Below, piece by piece: positions 38,543 through 47,000 of a stretch of 64,000 bases of DNA. The notes below the pieces were generated by a model. It did not search any database, was not told the DNA's origin, and worked only from the letters and a program-made list of their open reading frames with translations. Origin of the DNA: an uncultured Leifsonia sp. (GTDB lineage: Bacteria > Actinomycetota > Actinomycetes > Actinomycetales > Microbacteriaceae); contig NZ_CAMFLC010000006.1 in assembly GCF_945957465.1 (NCBI RefSeq), forward strand, positions 1 to 64,000, in the 5' to 3' direction. Every line of letters starts with the position of its first letter. Positions within the stretch are counted from its first letter, which is position 1. The translations under genes and the position numbers were made by a program.

Positions 38543-39199
38543 ATGACGGCGACGTGGCGCAGGCGTGTGCTCGTGGTCGAAGACCACGCCCTGCTGCGTT
38601 CGCTGGTCGCCGACGCCTTCAGCCAGCGCGGTTTCGAGGCGGTCGCGTCGCCCTCGGCGGTCGAGGCCCTGCGTGACATCGACGCCGCCGACCCCGACCT
38701 GCTCGTGACCGACATCGATCTGGGGTCGCGGCCGAACGGCGTCGAGCTCGCGACCATTCTGCGGGAGCGCGCCCCGCACATCGCAGTGGTGTTCCTGAGC
38801 AACCTGTCGCTGGAAGCCGCTGCCGCACAGGCACGGGACACGGTGGAGGGCGCCTCTTTCGTGAACAAGGGTGCGATCGGCTCGGTCGACGAGCTGGTCG
38901 ACGCCGCGGAAGCCGCGCTCGCCGACCGGCCGGTGCGGCACGTCGCCGACGCCGAAGGGGCTCAGGGTGCGCTGCTGCGGCTGAGCGCGGCTCAACGGGA
39001 GACCACGCGACTGCTCGCCTCAGGACTGACCAACGCGGAGATCGCCCGCCGGCGTGGAGTGTCGGTGCGCGCGGTCGAGAAGAGCGTCGAACGCGTGTTC
39101 CAGGCGCTCGGCCTCACCGGCGACGACACGACCGCGCCCCGCGTCACCGCCGCGACCCTCTACCGGGCGACGTACGGCGATCCGCGGTCGGGACTGTGA
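38543..39199 (+). CDS. LuxR/NarL-type response regulator
   Basis: This 218-aa regulator has an N-terminal receiver domain (about 8-125) with the acidic pair in VVEDH and the phospho-acceptor Asp in LLVTDIDLGSRPNG. A Ser replaces the usual Thr in FLSNLS, and Lys is present in FVNKGA. A C-terminal LuxR helix-turn-helix follows (about 150-210, TRLLASGLTNAEIARRRGVS). I start at ATG 38543 after an AGGTGGGCAGG stretch. It overlaps the sensor gene by 4 nt, which pairs them as a two-component system. Confidence 0.88.
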   Translation: MTATWRRRVLVVEDHALLRSLVADAFSQRGFEAVASPSAVEALRDIDAADPDLLVTDIDLGSRPNGVELATILRERAPHIAVVFLSNLSLEAAAAQARDTVEGASFVNKGAIGSVDELVDAAEAALADRPVRHVADAEGAQGALLRLSAAQRETTRLLASGLTNAEIARRRGVSVRAVEKSVERVFQALGLTGDDTTAPRVTAATLYRATYGDPRSGL

Positions 39200-40881
39200 G
39201 CACGACGTCGATCGTCGCCCGCCGCCTGGTCGCACAGGCGACGGGACCGTCCGCGGTGACCGTGTGGACGTGGCTCGTCACCGCGCCGATCGCACTCACG
39301 GTGATGTCCGGGCTGCAGTACGTGACCGGTGGTCCGCTGGCCGTCGCCGCCGTCGCCGGCCTGCAGCATGTCGCCGTCGGCGTGCTGCTGATTCTGCTGC
39401 GGCTGCTGTTGCTCGTCACGCCGGCGGCGATCCGCGCGGGAGTCGTACTGGCCGGCTTCGCGACGATCGGCGTTCTGCGGCCACTGCTCTTCCTCGGCTC
39501 AGGAGCGGCTCTGCACATCCCCGTCGCCGCGGGCGACCTGGCCGGCCGGATCCTGATCAACGTGGTCACCACTGTCGCGATGTTCTCGCTCGTCGCCATC
39601 GCCGTGCAACTGGTGCGCGACCATGCCGGCGTCTATCGCCGGCTGCGTTCGGCCCAGGCGGCCTCCGCCCGCGACGCGGAGTGCGCCGCTTCACGCATCC
39701 GGGAGTTGAGGCACTCCGCCGTCGATGCTGTACTCGACCAGCTGGAGGAGGCGACCTCCGACGCCGTCATCCGCGGGATCCGCCCGAGCGACGCCGCGAA
39801 CCTCCTGCGCGGATTGGCGGAGGAGGTGGTTCGCCCGGCGAGCCACCGGGTCTACGACGACGATCTGGTGCTGCCGGCGAGCGCGGCCGACACACCCCCC
39901 GTCCGTTCCCGCGAGTGGATCGCGTCGGTCTTCGGCGCGATGAGGGCCGCGCCGCCGCTGCCGCTCGCCGTACTGTTCGTCATCCTGGTCTTGCCGTTCG
40001 GCGTCTGGCAGTACGGCGTGCTGTTCATGCTTCCGCCGCTGGCCTGCGGCTTCGCGGTCCTCCTGGCGGGCAACGCGGCGATGGTGCCGATCGTCCGCCG
40101 AACGCCTCCCGGCGCACGGGTCGTCGTCATCGCCGCGAGCTACGCTCTGATCGGCGTTCTGCTGTCGACGACCAGCGCCGTGGTGGTGCGACTCCTCGGC
40201 CGCGATCCGCAACTCGTCTGGTTCGAAGCGGGCACCTACTGGGTCGTGGGTCTCGCGGTCGCGTTCGTCGCGTCGCTCTCCGAGCGGGTGCGTCGCGATC
40301 AGAGCGAACTGGAGGAGGCGATCCAGTCAAACATCCACTCCGCGGCCGCCACGCGCTCGGCTCTGGAGCACGAGCGCGCCGGGCTTGCCCGGCTCCTGCA
40401 CGCCGGTGTGCAATCCGAGCTCATCGCCGCCGCCCTGGCCGTGGGGTCGGCTGCCGCCGAGGACGCGTCGGCGGAACTCCGGGACGTCGTGGCCAGGATC
40501 CGCGCCGACATGAGCGCCCCCCGAACGGAGCCGGACGCGGCGGAGCGGATCACCGCGCTCGTCGACAGCTGGGGATCGGCCTTGCCGTTGCACGCCTCCA
40601 TCGGCGACGTCTGGGAGCGGCTGCGCGAGCCGCGCAGGGCGGACGCCGTGGTCGACGCGATCTCGGAGGGACTGGCGAACGCGGTGCGCCACGGCGACGG
40701 CACGCCGGTGACGCTGGAGGTGGCTCCGGCGGCCGAGCAGGGGGTCTCGATCGTGATCGTCTCCGGGGGAGTGCTGTCGGCTGCGCGGCCCGGGATCGGG
40801 TTGCTCCAACTCGCCGAGCGCGGGGAGGTCGCACTGCGGGAGAACGCCGGCCGTGTCGAGCTCGCCGTGGTGATCCCCTAG
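39196..40881 (+). CDS. Membrane sensor histidine kinase-like protein
   Basis: This 561-aa protein has two hydrophobic blocks (about 15-140 and 250-360) separated by a cytoplasmic helical stretch, then a kinase-like region. The phospho-accepting segment reads LARLLHAGVQSEL, matching the HisKA_3 H-box with an altered HxGxQ surround. The ATP-binding domain shows the N-box EGLANAVRHGDG and a G-box-like RPGIGLLQL. The ATPase domain is short and its D-box is weak, so activity should be tested. The signal is unknown, and all sensing would have to be within or near the membrane. Confidence 0.8.
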   Translation: MSTTSIVARRLVAQATGPSAVTVWTWLVTAPIALTVMSGLQYVTGGPLAVAAVAGLQHVAVGVLLILLRLLLLVTPAAIRAGVVLAGFATIGVLRPLLFLGSGAALHIPVAAGDLAGRILINVVTTVAMFSLVAIAVQLVRDHAGVYRRLRSAQAASARDAECAASRIRELRHSAVDAVLDQLEEATSDAVIRGIRPSDAANLLRGLAEEVVRPASHRVYDDDLVLPASAADTPPVRSREWIASVFGAMRAAPPLPLAVLFVILVLPFGVWQYGVLFMLPPLACGFAVLLAGNAAMVPIVRRTPPGARVVVIAASYALIGVLLSTTSAVVVRLLGRDPQLVWFEAGTYWVVGLAVAFVASLSERVRRDQSELEEAIQSNIHSAAATRSALEHERAGLARLLHAGVQSELIAAALAVGSAAAEDASAELRDVVARIRADMSAPRTEPDAAERITALVDSWGSALPLHASIGDVWERLREPRRADAVVDAISEGLANAVRHGDGTPVTLEVAPAAEQGVSIVIVSGGVLSAARPGIGLLQLAERGEVALRENAGRVELAVVIP

Positions 40882-40910
40882 CCCGATCGCCCCTGTCGTA
40901 ACAGCCGTAC

Positions 40911-40928
40911 CCCGCGTCATGACGCGGG
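40911..40928. terminator. Perfect palindrome, terminator-like hairpin after the sensor gene
   Basis: The 18-bp palindrome CCCGCGTCATGACGCGGG can fold into a 7-bp stem with a CATG loop, 29 nt after the kinase stop. There is no T-tract. The rest of the 260-bp gap before 41142 shows only weak promoter-like elements (TTGATA at 41090 and GATAAG at 41115). Confidence 0.45.
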
Positions 40929-41141
40929 TCGGCGGGGCATATCGTCATGCTGATCGGACCCGCATCCGAGACCATCCGGGCCCGGGGTGCTTCTGCGTGA
41001 CCCGAACGCGCGGGATGCGCCCCGCCCCCGGGTCCTCCGTCCTCCCGCTCTCCGAGCTTGTGCGATTTCGGTGGATCTATTCATCCGCATTGATAGAACG
41101 TCCAGCCGAAATTTGATAAGAATGGTTGGGTACGCCTGAAG

Positions 41142-42374
41142 GTGTCGACCCCCCACGACACCCCGACCCGACCGTCCAGGAAGTTCAGTTTGCCCAAGTC
41201 GCCTGCCCCTCTGCGGCCTCGCCGCAGTTATCGGGCACCCGTCGTACTCGACGTGGACGAGCAGACGCAGGCGGTCGCCGACCCGGTGAACGACTTCACC
41301 CGGGCCGATTCGCTGGTTGCCGCGACGACCGCGCCGGTCTCCGCCGCGCCGGCTTCGACGGCACCCGTCGTCTCGAGCCGGCGTGCGGCGTTGGAGGCGG
41401 AGCGTTCGCGTGGCCGTCGTTCCGCGAAGGCCGGCGCGCAGAAGAGCGGCCGCACCGTCGTGCGTGAGCGCATCGTGGTGAAGCCCACGCGTCCTTCGCG
41501 CGCCGAGCGTCGCGCGGCGGCCGCGCAGATGACCGCGGTTCCCGCTGCGACGGTCTCCGCCGGGCCGTCGGTCGCCGACCCGGGCAACCTGCGCCACCCG
41601 CGCCACCCGCGCCGCGGCATCTTCGTCGAGAACCGCCGCCGTCGCAGCTTCCACGTCTTCGTCCTCGTGGCGCTGACCGCTTTCTTCGGCACCGCGTCCC
41701 TTCCCGCGTACGCCACGACGGGCGAGGGCTCGACGGCCGGCAACGCGCGCACCGCGCTCGCGGTGCAGACGCTGACCGGAGGCGACGCCACGGCTCAGGT
41801 CGTGTCGCGTGACGGCATCGGCATCGCCGAGAGCCCGGAGGCGCTCGACTCCACGACCAACAGCTCGGTGTCGCCGACGGTGCAGGCGCTGGCCGTGCAG
41901 CTCATGGGTGCCGTCGCCGCCGGCCGCCTGGTCGGCTCCACGCCCAACCACATCCCTGAGATCGCCAACCTGGCCGAGGGCAAGGTCGTGCCGAACTGCG
42001 GCGTCGACTATCGCGTTCTGCAGGCGATTTCGGTCGCCCTCGACAACTTCAGTCAGGTCGGCGTCAGCGACATCAACCGTCGCTGCACGGGCCAGATCGA
42101 AGGCGCCGGCACCGACTCGGCGCACTACGCCGACGGCGGCGGTCACGCAGTCGACTTCTACCTCCTCAACGGCTCGCCCCTCACCGGCGGCGACGCTCGC
42201 TCCGTCCAGCTGATCCGCCTCCTCGACCCGCTGGTCCCGAGCGGAACCGGCCTCGGCCAGGTCGAATGCCGCCAGTCGATGAGCCTCGACCACTTCGCGC
42301 CGTTCGACGACACCTGCAACCATCTGCACATCGACTTCCTGAAGTCGTCCGGGGCCACGCTCCGCTACGGGTGA
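41142..42374 (+). CDS. Membrane-anchored protein with M15 (D,D-peptidase-like) domain
   Basis: The 410-aa protein has an unusually long basic, Ala/Pro-rich cytoplasmic N-terminus (1-168), a single membrane span (about 170-187) and an external domain. The C-terminal part contains SAHYADGGGHAVDFY (326-340) and HLHIDF (394-399), which resemble the zinc ligands of M15/VanX-type peptidases, and four cysteines (286, 315, 376, 392) that could form disulfides. The usual SxHxxGxAxD spacing is stretched, so it may be a non-catalytic binder. GTG 41142 gives the longest plausible frame. It could act on peptidoglycan at the cell surface. Confidence 0.72.
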   Translation: MSTPHDTPTRPSRKFSLPKSPAPLRPRRSYRAPVVLDVDEQTQAVADPVNDFTRADSLVAATTAPVSAAPASTAPVVSSRRAALEAERSRGRRSAKAGAQKSGRTVVRERIVVKPTRPSRAERRAAAAQMTAVPAATVSAGPSVADPGNLRHPRHPRRGIFVENRRRRSFHVFVLVALTAFFGTASLPAYATTGEGSTAGNARTALAVQTLTGGDATAQVVSRDGIGIAESPEALDSTTNSSVSPTVQALAVQLMGAVAAGRLVGSTPNHIPEIANLAEGKVVPNCGVDYRVLQAISVALDNFSQVGVSDINRRCTGQIEGAGTDSAHYADGGGHAVDFYLLNGSPLTGGDARSVQLIRLLDPLVPSGTGLGQVECRQSMSLDHFAPFDDTCNHLHIDFLKSSGATLRYG

Positions 42375-42400
42375 GTCGGTGCGGGTCTCCGCCCGGGCCG

Positions 42401-42856
42401 TCACCCCAACGGCAGCGACACCCCCGCTCCCAGCCTTTTCATGACCAGCGTCGACGTCATCCGCTGGATGCCGGGTAGGCCGCCGAGCGGGCCGTCGTAC
42501 AGCTCCTGGTAGGCGGCGAGGTTCGGAGTGAGGACGCGCAGCATGTAGTCGGGGTCGCCGAACAGGCGCTCGGCCTCGGTGACGTTCGGGATGGCCACCA
42601 CGGCCTCCTCGAACGCGCCGACCGTGTCGGGGTCCGTGCGGCTGATCGTCACGAAGACGATCGCCTCGAACGTGAGCCCGACGGCGGCCGGGGAGACGAC
42701 TGCGCGGTACTGCTCGATGACCCCGGACTGCTCCAGCTCGCGGACGCGACGGTGACAGGCGGAGAGGCTCAGACCCACCTGGGAGGCCAACTCTGTCACG
42801 CTGATTCGGCCGTCTTCTTGCAGCGCTGAGAGAATCTCCCGATCCAAGCTGTCCAT
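42401..42856 (-). CDS. Lrp/AsnC-family transcriptional regulator
   Basis: This 151-aa regulator starts with MDSLDREILSALQEDGRIS and has the AsnC-type helix-turn-helix (about 18-45) and a C-terminal RAM ligand-binding domain. It probably senses an amino acid and controls the divergent LysE-type exporter, from which it is separated by 82 bp. I chose ATG 42856, since the frame extending to 43021 runs into the exporter gene. A CGCGA-TATT-TCGCG dyad lies in the gap. Confidence 0.88.
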   Translation of the reverse strand: MDSLDREILSALQEDGRISVTELASQVGLSLSACHRRVRELEQSGVIEQYRAVVSPAAVGLTFEAIVFVTISRTDPDTVGAFEEAVVAIPNVTEAERLFGDPDYMLRVLTPNLAAYQELYDGPLGGLPGIQRMTSTLVMKRLGAGVSLPLG

Positions 42857-42911
42857 GCCGAAGATTCTCCTACAATTGCGGGAGCTCCGCCGCAGATTTC
42901 GAAGCACTTTC

Positions 42912-42925
42912 CGCGATATTTCGCG
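42912..42925. promoter_or_regulatory. Dyad between the Lrp and LysE genes
   Basis: CGCGA and TCGCG arms flank TATT, 14 bp before the exporter start codon. It is a candidate Lrp-binding half of a larger AT-rich site (the surrounding sequence repeats ATTTCG). Confidence 0.4.
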
Positions 42926-42938
42926 TAGCTTCTGCGCC

Positions 42939-43559
42939 ATGGACCTCGCACTCGTCGCGCAGTTCTGGACCATCGCCGTCCTCCTCGCGCTGACCCCGGG
43001 CGCCGACTGGGCGTACGTCATCGGCGCCGGGCTCAGGGCGCGCTCGGTCGTGCCGTCGATCCTCGGGATGCTGACCGCCTACGCCGTCGTGATCACCGCC
43101 GTCGCGGTGGGGGTGGGGGCGATCGTCGCCCGGTACCCCGTGGTCCTCACCGTGCTCACCGTGGGTGGCGCGGCCTACCTGATCTGGCTCGGGATGAACG
43201 CGCTTCTGCGTCGCACCGAGCCGGTCGGACCGCACGGCGAGCCGATCGCCGGCAGCGCCGCTTCGCAGTTCCTCCGCGGCGCAGGCGTCAGCGGGATCAA
43301 CCCCAAGGGCCTCCTGCTGCTGCTGGCACTCCTGCCCCAGTTCACGACCCCCGGCGGGATGCCCGCCGCGGCGCAGATGCTGGTCCTCGGCGCTCTGCAC
43401 CTGGCCGACATCGCCGTCATCTACACGATCGTGGCTCTGCTCGCACGACGGCTGCTGAGGTCGCGGCCGCGGGCGCTCGTCGTCGTCGCCAAGCTGTCGG
43501 GGGCGATGATGGTCCTCATCGGGACGAGTCTGCTCGTCGAGCGGTTTCTGCCCGGGTGA
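42939..43559 (+). CDS. LysE/RhtB-family amino acid exporter
   Basis: This 206-aa membrane protein has about six spans. The N-terminal LALTPGADWAYVIGAG segment is the family hallmark (TPGP/TPGA in helix 1), followed by the GINPKGLLLLLALLPQF motif. It exports amino acids, with the specific substrate unknown. It is divergent from an Lrp-type regulator, the usual pairing for these exporters. Confidence 0.9.
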   Translation: MDLALVAQFWTIAVLLALTPGADWAYVIGAGLRARSVVPSILGMLTAYAVVITAVAVGVGAIVARYPVVLTVLTVGGAAYLIWLGMNALLRRTEPVGPHGEPIAGSAASQFLRGAGVSGINPKGLLLLLALLPQFTTPGGMPAAAQMLVLGALHLADIAVIYTIVALLARRLLRSRPRALVVVAKLSGAMMVLIGTSLLVERFLPG

Positions 43560-43562
43560 GCG

Positions 43563-44240
43563 TCAGCGACCGAACAGGTTGAGTGCCGCCCACTGCAGCA
43601 GGATCACGGTCTTTCCGTCGACGATGCGACCGTCGGCGATCATCGCCAGGGCCTCGTCGTAGCCGACGGTGACGGGCTCGATCTCTTCGCCCTCCTCGGC
43701 CAGGCCGCCGCCGCCGGCGACCGCCGACGGCAGGTACTCCGCAGCGTAGAAGTGCACGCGTTCGGTGACGGACCCCGGGCTCATGAAGAGGTCGAAGAGG
43801 TGCTCGAGAGCGCCGACCTGCACGCCGAGCTCCTCCGCGGCCTCCCTGCGGATCGCCTCCTCGGGAGCGTCGCCGTCCAGCAGTCCGGCCGCGGCCTCCA
43901 CCAGCATGCCGTCGGGGTGTCCGTTGACATAGGCGGGGAGGCGGAACTGGCGCGACAGCAGCAGCGTGCGGCCCGCCGGGTCGTACAGCAGCACGGTCGC
44001 CCCGTTGCCGCGGTCGTAGGTCTCGCGCGACTGCGTCGTCCACTCGCCGTCGCGCCCGCGGTAGTCGAACGTCGTGCGGCGCAGCACATGCCAGCCGTCG
44101 GAGACGACCTCGACGTCGGCGATGCGCACGTCGGGGTTGCCCGTCACGTCGCGGCCGGTGAGGTGGAGGCCGGTGCGGCCGCGGCTGTCGGCGAGGTCGT
44201 GGCCGGGGCGCGGGTCGCGCGGATTGTCGTCGATGCTCAC
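43563..44240 (-). CDS. Nudix hydrolase, NudK-like nucleotide-sugar diphosphatase
   Basis: This 225-aa protein has a complete Nudix box GLLDGDAPEEAIRREAAEEL within GX5EX7REUXEEXGU spacing (about 118-140). The preceding RGNGATVLLYDPAGRTLLL and the later ERVHFYAAEYLP segments resemble NudK/ADP-ribose pyrophosphatase proteins, which hydrolyse GDP-mannose or ADP-ribose. The N-terminal segment before the Nudix domain is about 40 residues longer than in E. coli NudK. It overlaps the next gene by 4 nt. Confidence 0.83.
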   Translation of the reverse strand: MSIDDNPRDPRPGHDLADSRGRTGLHLTGRDVTGNPDVRIADVEVVSDGWHVLRRTTFDYRGRDGEWTTQSRETYDRGNGATVLLYDPAGRTLLLSRQFRLPAYVNGHPDGMLVEAAAGLLDGDAPEEAIRREAAEELGVQVGALEHLFDLFMSPGSVTERVHFYAAEYLPSAVAGGGGLAEEGEEIEPVTVGYDEALAMIADGRIVDGKTVILLQWAALNLFGR

Positions 44241-44596
44241 GAAGTGAGCGTATCGGCCGTTCCCTGAGGGCGGACGAACGCCCCGATCACCTCGCGGACC
44301 TCCACCCCGCCGCCCTGCCAGGTGGCCGGGTTGCGGCGCGCGATCGCCAGAGCGGCCTCCCGGTCGGGCGCCTCGATGATGCCGATGCCCGCGACGATCT
44401 CCTTCGACTCGGTGTAGGGGCCGTCTGTCGTGCCGGTGCCGCGGATAGAGGTCGACTCGGTGTGCGGAGCGAGCGCGAACGCCGCGATCAGGTCGCCGTC
44501 TCGGATCAGGTCCTCCGAGTGGCGGTCGTGCTCGGCGAGCTCGTCGGGCGTTCCGGCGACGCCGTCGCCGTAGATGAAGATGGCGAACTGGGCCAT
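44237..44596 (-). CDS. YCII/DGPF-domain protein
   Basis: This 119-aa protein has the YciI-like ferredoxin fold with TTDGPYTESKEIVAGIGIIEAPDR-type sequence (about 76-99), the DGPF-family hallmark. These small proteins are often linked to ECF sigma factors, but none is seen here. The start at ATG 44596 follows AGAGGAAT. The longer frame upstream is a shadow across the YihY gene. It is coupled to the Nudix gene. Confidence 0.83.
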   Translation of the reverse strand: MAQFAIFIYGDGVAGTPDELAEHDRHSEDLIRDGDLIAAFALAPHTESTSIRGTGTTDGPYTESKEIVAGIGIIEAPDREAALAIARRNPATWQGGGVEVREVIGAFVRPQGTADTLTS

Positions 44597-44676
44597 GGTG
44601 ATTCCTCTCGGGTGGACACTTCTCAGTCGGTCTCGTTCACTGGGACGTCGAACGGGCGCGGCCCGGTTCGACACAC

Positions 44677-45657
44677 TCAGCGGAAACGGCGCCGGATCGC
44701 CCGTGCCGCGAGGATGTCCGCCGCTTCGGCGTCTTTCGCCTTGACGATCGCCCTGTCGGACTTGAGCGGGAGCGCCCTGCCCTCCTCGACGCGGGCACCG
44801 CGGACCAATTCGCGCGCCCGGGCGATCTCCGAATCGAGCTCGGCGCCCAGCAGGAGGACGACGTTGGCGATCCAGATCCACAGCAGGAACACGATGATGC
44901 CGGCCAGCGTGCCGTAGGTCTTGTCGTAGCTGCCGAAGTTCGCCACGTAGAACGCGAACAGCGCGGAGGCGACACCGAGGGCGACGATCGCCACGACGGC
45001 CCCGGGGGTCAGCCAGCGGAACCGCGGCTGGCGCACGTTCGGGGTCGCCGAGTAGAGCAGTGCGACCAGCAGGACCAGTGCGACGATCACCACGGGCCAG
45101 CGGAGGATCGACCACGCCGTCTTCGCCGCGTCGCCCGCCCCGATGGCGTGGCCGAGGGCCTCGGCGATCGGCCCGGAGACGACCAGCAACACGGCGACGA
45201 CGGCGATCAGGATGAGCGACGCCAGCGTCACACCGAGCTGGACGGGACGCAGGCTGAACGCGGTCCGTCCCTCGCGCACGTCGTAGATGCGGTTGAGCGC
45301 GCGGCCGAACCCGCCCACGTAGCCGGAGGCCGACCACACGGCGCCGACGACGCCGATCACGAGCGCCCAGCCCGTCGCAGGCGACGACGCCAGGCTCTCG
45401 ATCGGCTGCTTGACGACGGCGAGCATGCCGGGCGCCAGTTCGTCCACCATCCCGAACAGCGCGTCGATGCCCGCGGTGCTCTGCCCGACCAGCCCGAGGA
45501 TGCTGACCAGCGCGATCATCGCGGGGAACAGCGACAGCACTCCGAAATAGGTCAGTCCAGCAGCGAGGTCGGCGCAGGCGTGCTGCCCGAAGCTGCGCAG
45601 GGTGCGCTTGAGGACGTACCCCCACGGGAGGCGCCGCCAGGAGACGTCACCGGCCAC
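44677..45657 (-). CDS. YihY/BrkB-family membrane protein
   Basis: This 326-aa polytopic protein (about six spans) has the family's ADLAAGLTYFGVLSLFPAM signature near the N-terminus and GTLAGIIVFLLWIWIAN in the last span. Despite older labels as RNase BN or BrkB, the function is unknown. I start at GTG 45657, which overlaps the DUF3618 gene by 11 nt. It ends a three-gene membrane operon (holin-like, DUF3618, YihY) common in actinobacteria. Confidence 0.88.
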   Translation of the reverse strand: MAGDVSWRRLPWGYVLKRTLRSFGQHACADLAAGLTYFGVLSLFPAMIALVSILGLVGQSTAGIDALFGMVDELAPGMLAVVKQPIESLASSPATGWALVIGVVGAVWSASGYVGGFGRALNRIYDVREGRTAFSLRPVQLGVTLASLILIAVVAVLLVVSGPIAEALGHAIGAGDAAKTAWSILRWPVVIVALVLLVALLYSATPNVRQPRFRWLTPGAVVAIVALGVASALFAFYVANFGSYDKTYGTLAGIIVFLLWIWIANVVLLLGAELDSEIARARELVRGARVEEGRALPLKSDRAIVKAKDAEAADILAARAIRRRFR

Positions 45658-45850
45658 GCGAGAGCCCTCGCGCCACGAGGGCGGCCGCGCCGCCCACGAC
45701 GGCGAGGAGCACGGCGGCGGAGGCCACGGGGTGCGACCGGATCTGCACCAGCGGATTGAACGTCGCGAATAGGTCGTCGAGCGTGGTCGCGAGCTCGTCA
45801 CGCGTCTGCTCGAGCTCGAGCTTGAGCGTGTTCATGCCCTTGTCGCTCAC
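45647..45850 (-). CDS. DUF3618-like small protein
   Basis: This 67-aa protein has an N-terminal amphipathic helix (LELEQTRDELATTLDDL) and a C-terminal hydrophobic segment. This matches DUF3618, a family typically encoded beside holin-superfamily and YihY proteins. GTG 45850 overlaps the upstream stop by 4 nt. The function is unknown. Confidence 0.75.
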   Translation of the reverse strand: MSDKGMNTLKLELEQTRDELATTLDDLFATFNPLVQIRSHPVASAAVLLAVVGGAAALVARGLSRGR

Positions 45851-46278
45851 GGCTTCTCCCCTCTCAGCGCCTGCGCGTCGGCTTTCAGCTCCGGACCGAG
45901 GTCGTCGGGCACCGGCGGCACGCCGCGCTTGAGCATCGCCCGTCCGACGAGGGCCGCGACGACGGCGAGGACGATGAGGATGCCGGCGACGATGAGCGCG
46001 GCCAGCCATCCCGGCACGATGAGCGCGAAGGCGAAGACCGCCGCGGTGATCAGCACGCCCAGCGCGAAGAACACGAAGACCAGGGCGCCGACGAGGAGGC
46101 CGGCGCCGATGCCCGCCGCCTTCGCCTTCGCCGCCATCTCGGCCTTGAACAAGGCGAGCTCGGCGGCCAGGAGCCGCTTGAGCTGGGCGGTCGCGTCGCG
46201 GGTCAGCTGCGGCAGCGGCCGCAGCCCGCGCGTGGTCCGGCGGCGCTCGCGGGGGAGCGCGGCCTTGTGTTCGCTCAT
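45847..46278 (-). CDS. Phage-holin-superfamily (DUF1469-like) membrane protein
   Basis: This 143-aa protein has a basic N-terminus, an amphipathic helix (about 25-50) and two strong adjacent membrane spans (about 53-105). This is the layout of the actinobacterial holin-superfamily III proteins, which are chromosomal and not prophage lysis genes. ATG 46278 follows GGGAGG. It is the first gene of the operon with DUF3618 and YihY. Confidence 0.8.
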   Translation of the reverse strand: MSEHKAALPRERRRTTRGLRPLPQLTRDATAQLKRLLAAELALFKAEMAAKAKAAGIGAGLLVGALVFVFFALGVLITAAVFAFALIVPGWLAALIVAGILIVLAVVAALVGRAMLKRGVPPVPDDLGPELKADAQALRGEKP

Positions 46279-46381
46279 TCCGTTGGCCTCCCTGGCTGTC
46301 GCGTTCGAACGTACCCCACGGCCGGTGACGAGCCAAGGGAGGGTCCTTCGCCGGACGCGCACGATGGTGCACACTAGGGGA

Positions 46382-46906
46382 ATGAGCGGCAACGGCAGCA
46401 CCGGGTCGGGCGGCGTCCTCGTGGCGGTCGTGCCCGGTCAGCCCACCGCGGTGCTCGATCAGGCGGCCCGGCTCGCCGACGACCTCGACGTGCCGCTGGT
46501 CTGCGCCAACGTCGACCCCAACCGATACCTCGTCTCCAGCTACGTGGACGGCACCGTCGTGGCCCTTCCGTACGACCCCGACCTGCCCGAGGTCGAGGAG
46601 GAGACATTCGACGCCGAGCTCGAATCCGACATCCGCGCGGTCATGGACGGCCGCGGCATCCCGTACACGCTCAAGCAGCTCGCCGGCGACCCGGCGTGGG
46701 CGCTCGCGCGCCTCGCCGACGAGATGGACGCGCGGTACATCGTCGTCGGCACACGGGAAGCCGGGCTGCGCGGCAGCCTCCGGGAGTTCTTCAACGGCTC
46801 GGTGGCCGTGCACCTCGCCCACCGCCAGCACCGCCCGGTGATCGTCGTGCCGCTGGCGCCGGTCAACGGGTCGCAGGCGCTGCCGTGGGAGGACCCGCCG
46901 GTATAG
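46382..46906 (+). CDS. Universal stress protein family
   Basis: This 174-aa single-domain Usp protein has an N-terminal VLVAVVPGQ strand and, near the end, YIVVGTREAGLRGSLREFFNGSVAVHLAH. The latter corresponds to the ATP-binding G2xG9xGS/T loop, here as GTREAGLRGSLREFFNGS. ATP binding is plausible. Its TAG stop overlaps a TATAGT -10 element for the following fluoride riboswitch transcript. Confidence 0.85.
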   Translation: MSGNGSTGSGGVLVAVVPGQPTAVLDQAARLADDLDVPLVCANVDPNRYLVSSYVDGTVVALPYDPDLPEVEEETFDAELESDIRAVMDGRGIPYTLKQLAGDPAWALARLADEMDARYIVVGTREAGLRGSLREFFNGSVAVHLAHRQHRPVIVVPLAPVNGSQALPWEDPPV

Positions 46907-46911
46907 TGGTC

Positions 46912-46975
46912 CAGCGGCGATGGATCTCGCCGGGGCATCCGCCCGAACCGCGACGGTCGCTGATAGTTCCTGCGC
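46912..46975 (+). ncRNA. Fluoride riboswitch (crcB motif)
   Basis: The conserved parts occur in order: GGCGATGG (46916-46923), CGCC closing the first helix, AACC at 46946, a GCGAC/GTCGC hairpin, and CTGATAGTTCCTGC (46960-46973). This matches the crcB RNA consensus that binds fluoride through Mg ions. It lies directly before two crcB genes. A TATAGT -10 at 46902-46907 puts the start site near the riboswitch 5' end. Confidence 0.88.
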
Positions 46976-47000
46976 TTCTTCACTGAAGGGTGGATGCCGC

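Noticed and set aside
45847-46278. Prophage remnant suggested by a holin-superfamily gene
   Set aside because: The holin-like, DUF3618 and YihY trio is a common chromosomal set in actinobacteria, and no other phage gene is near.
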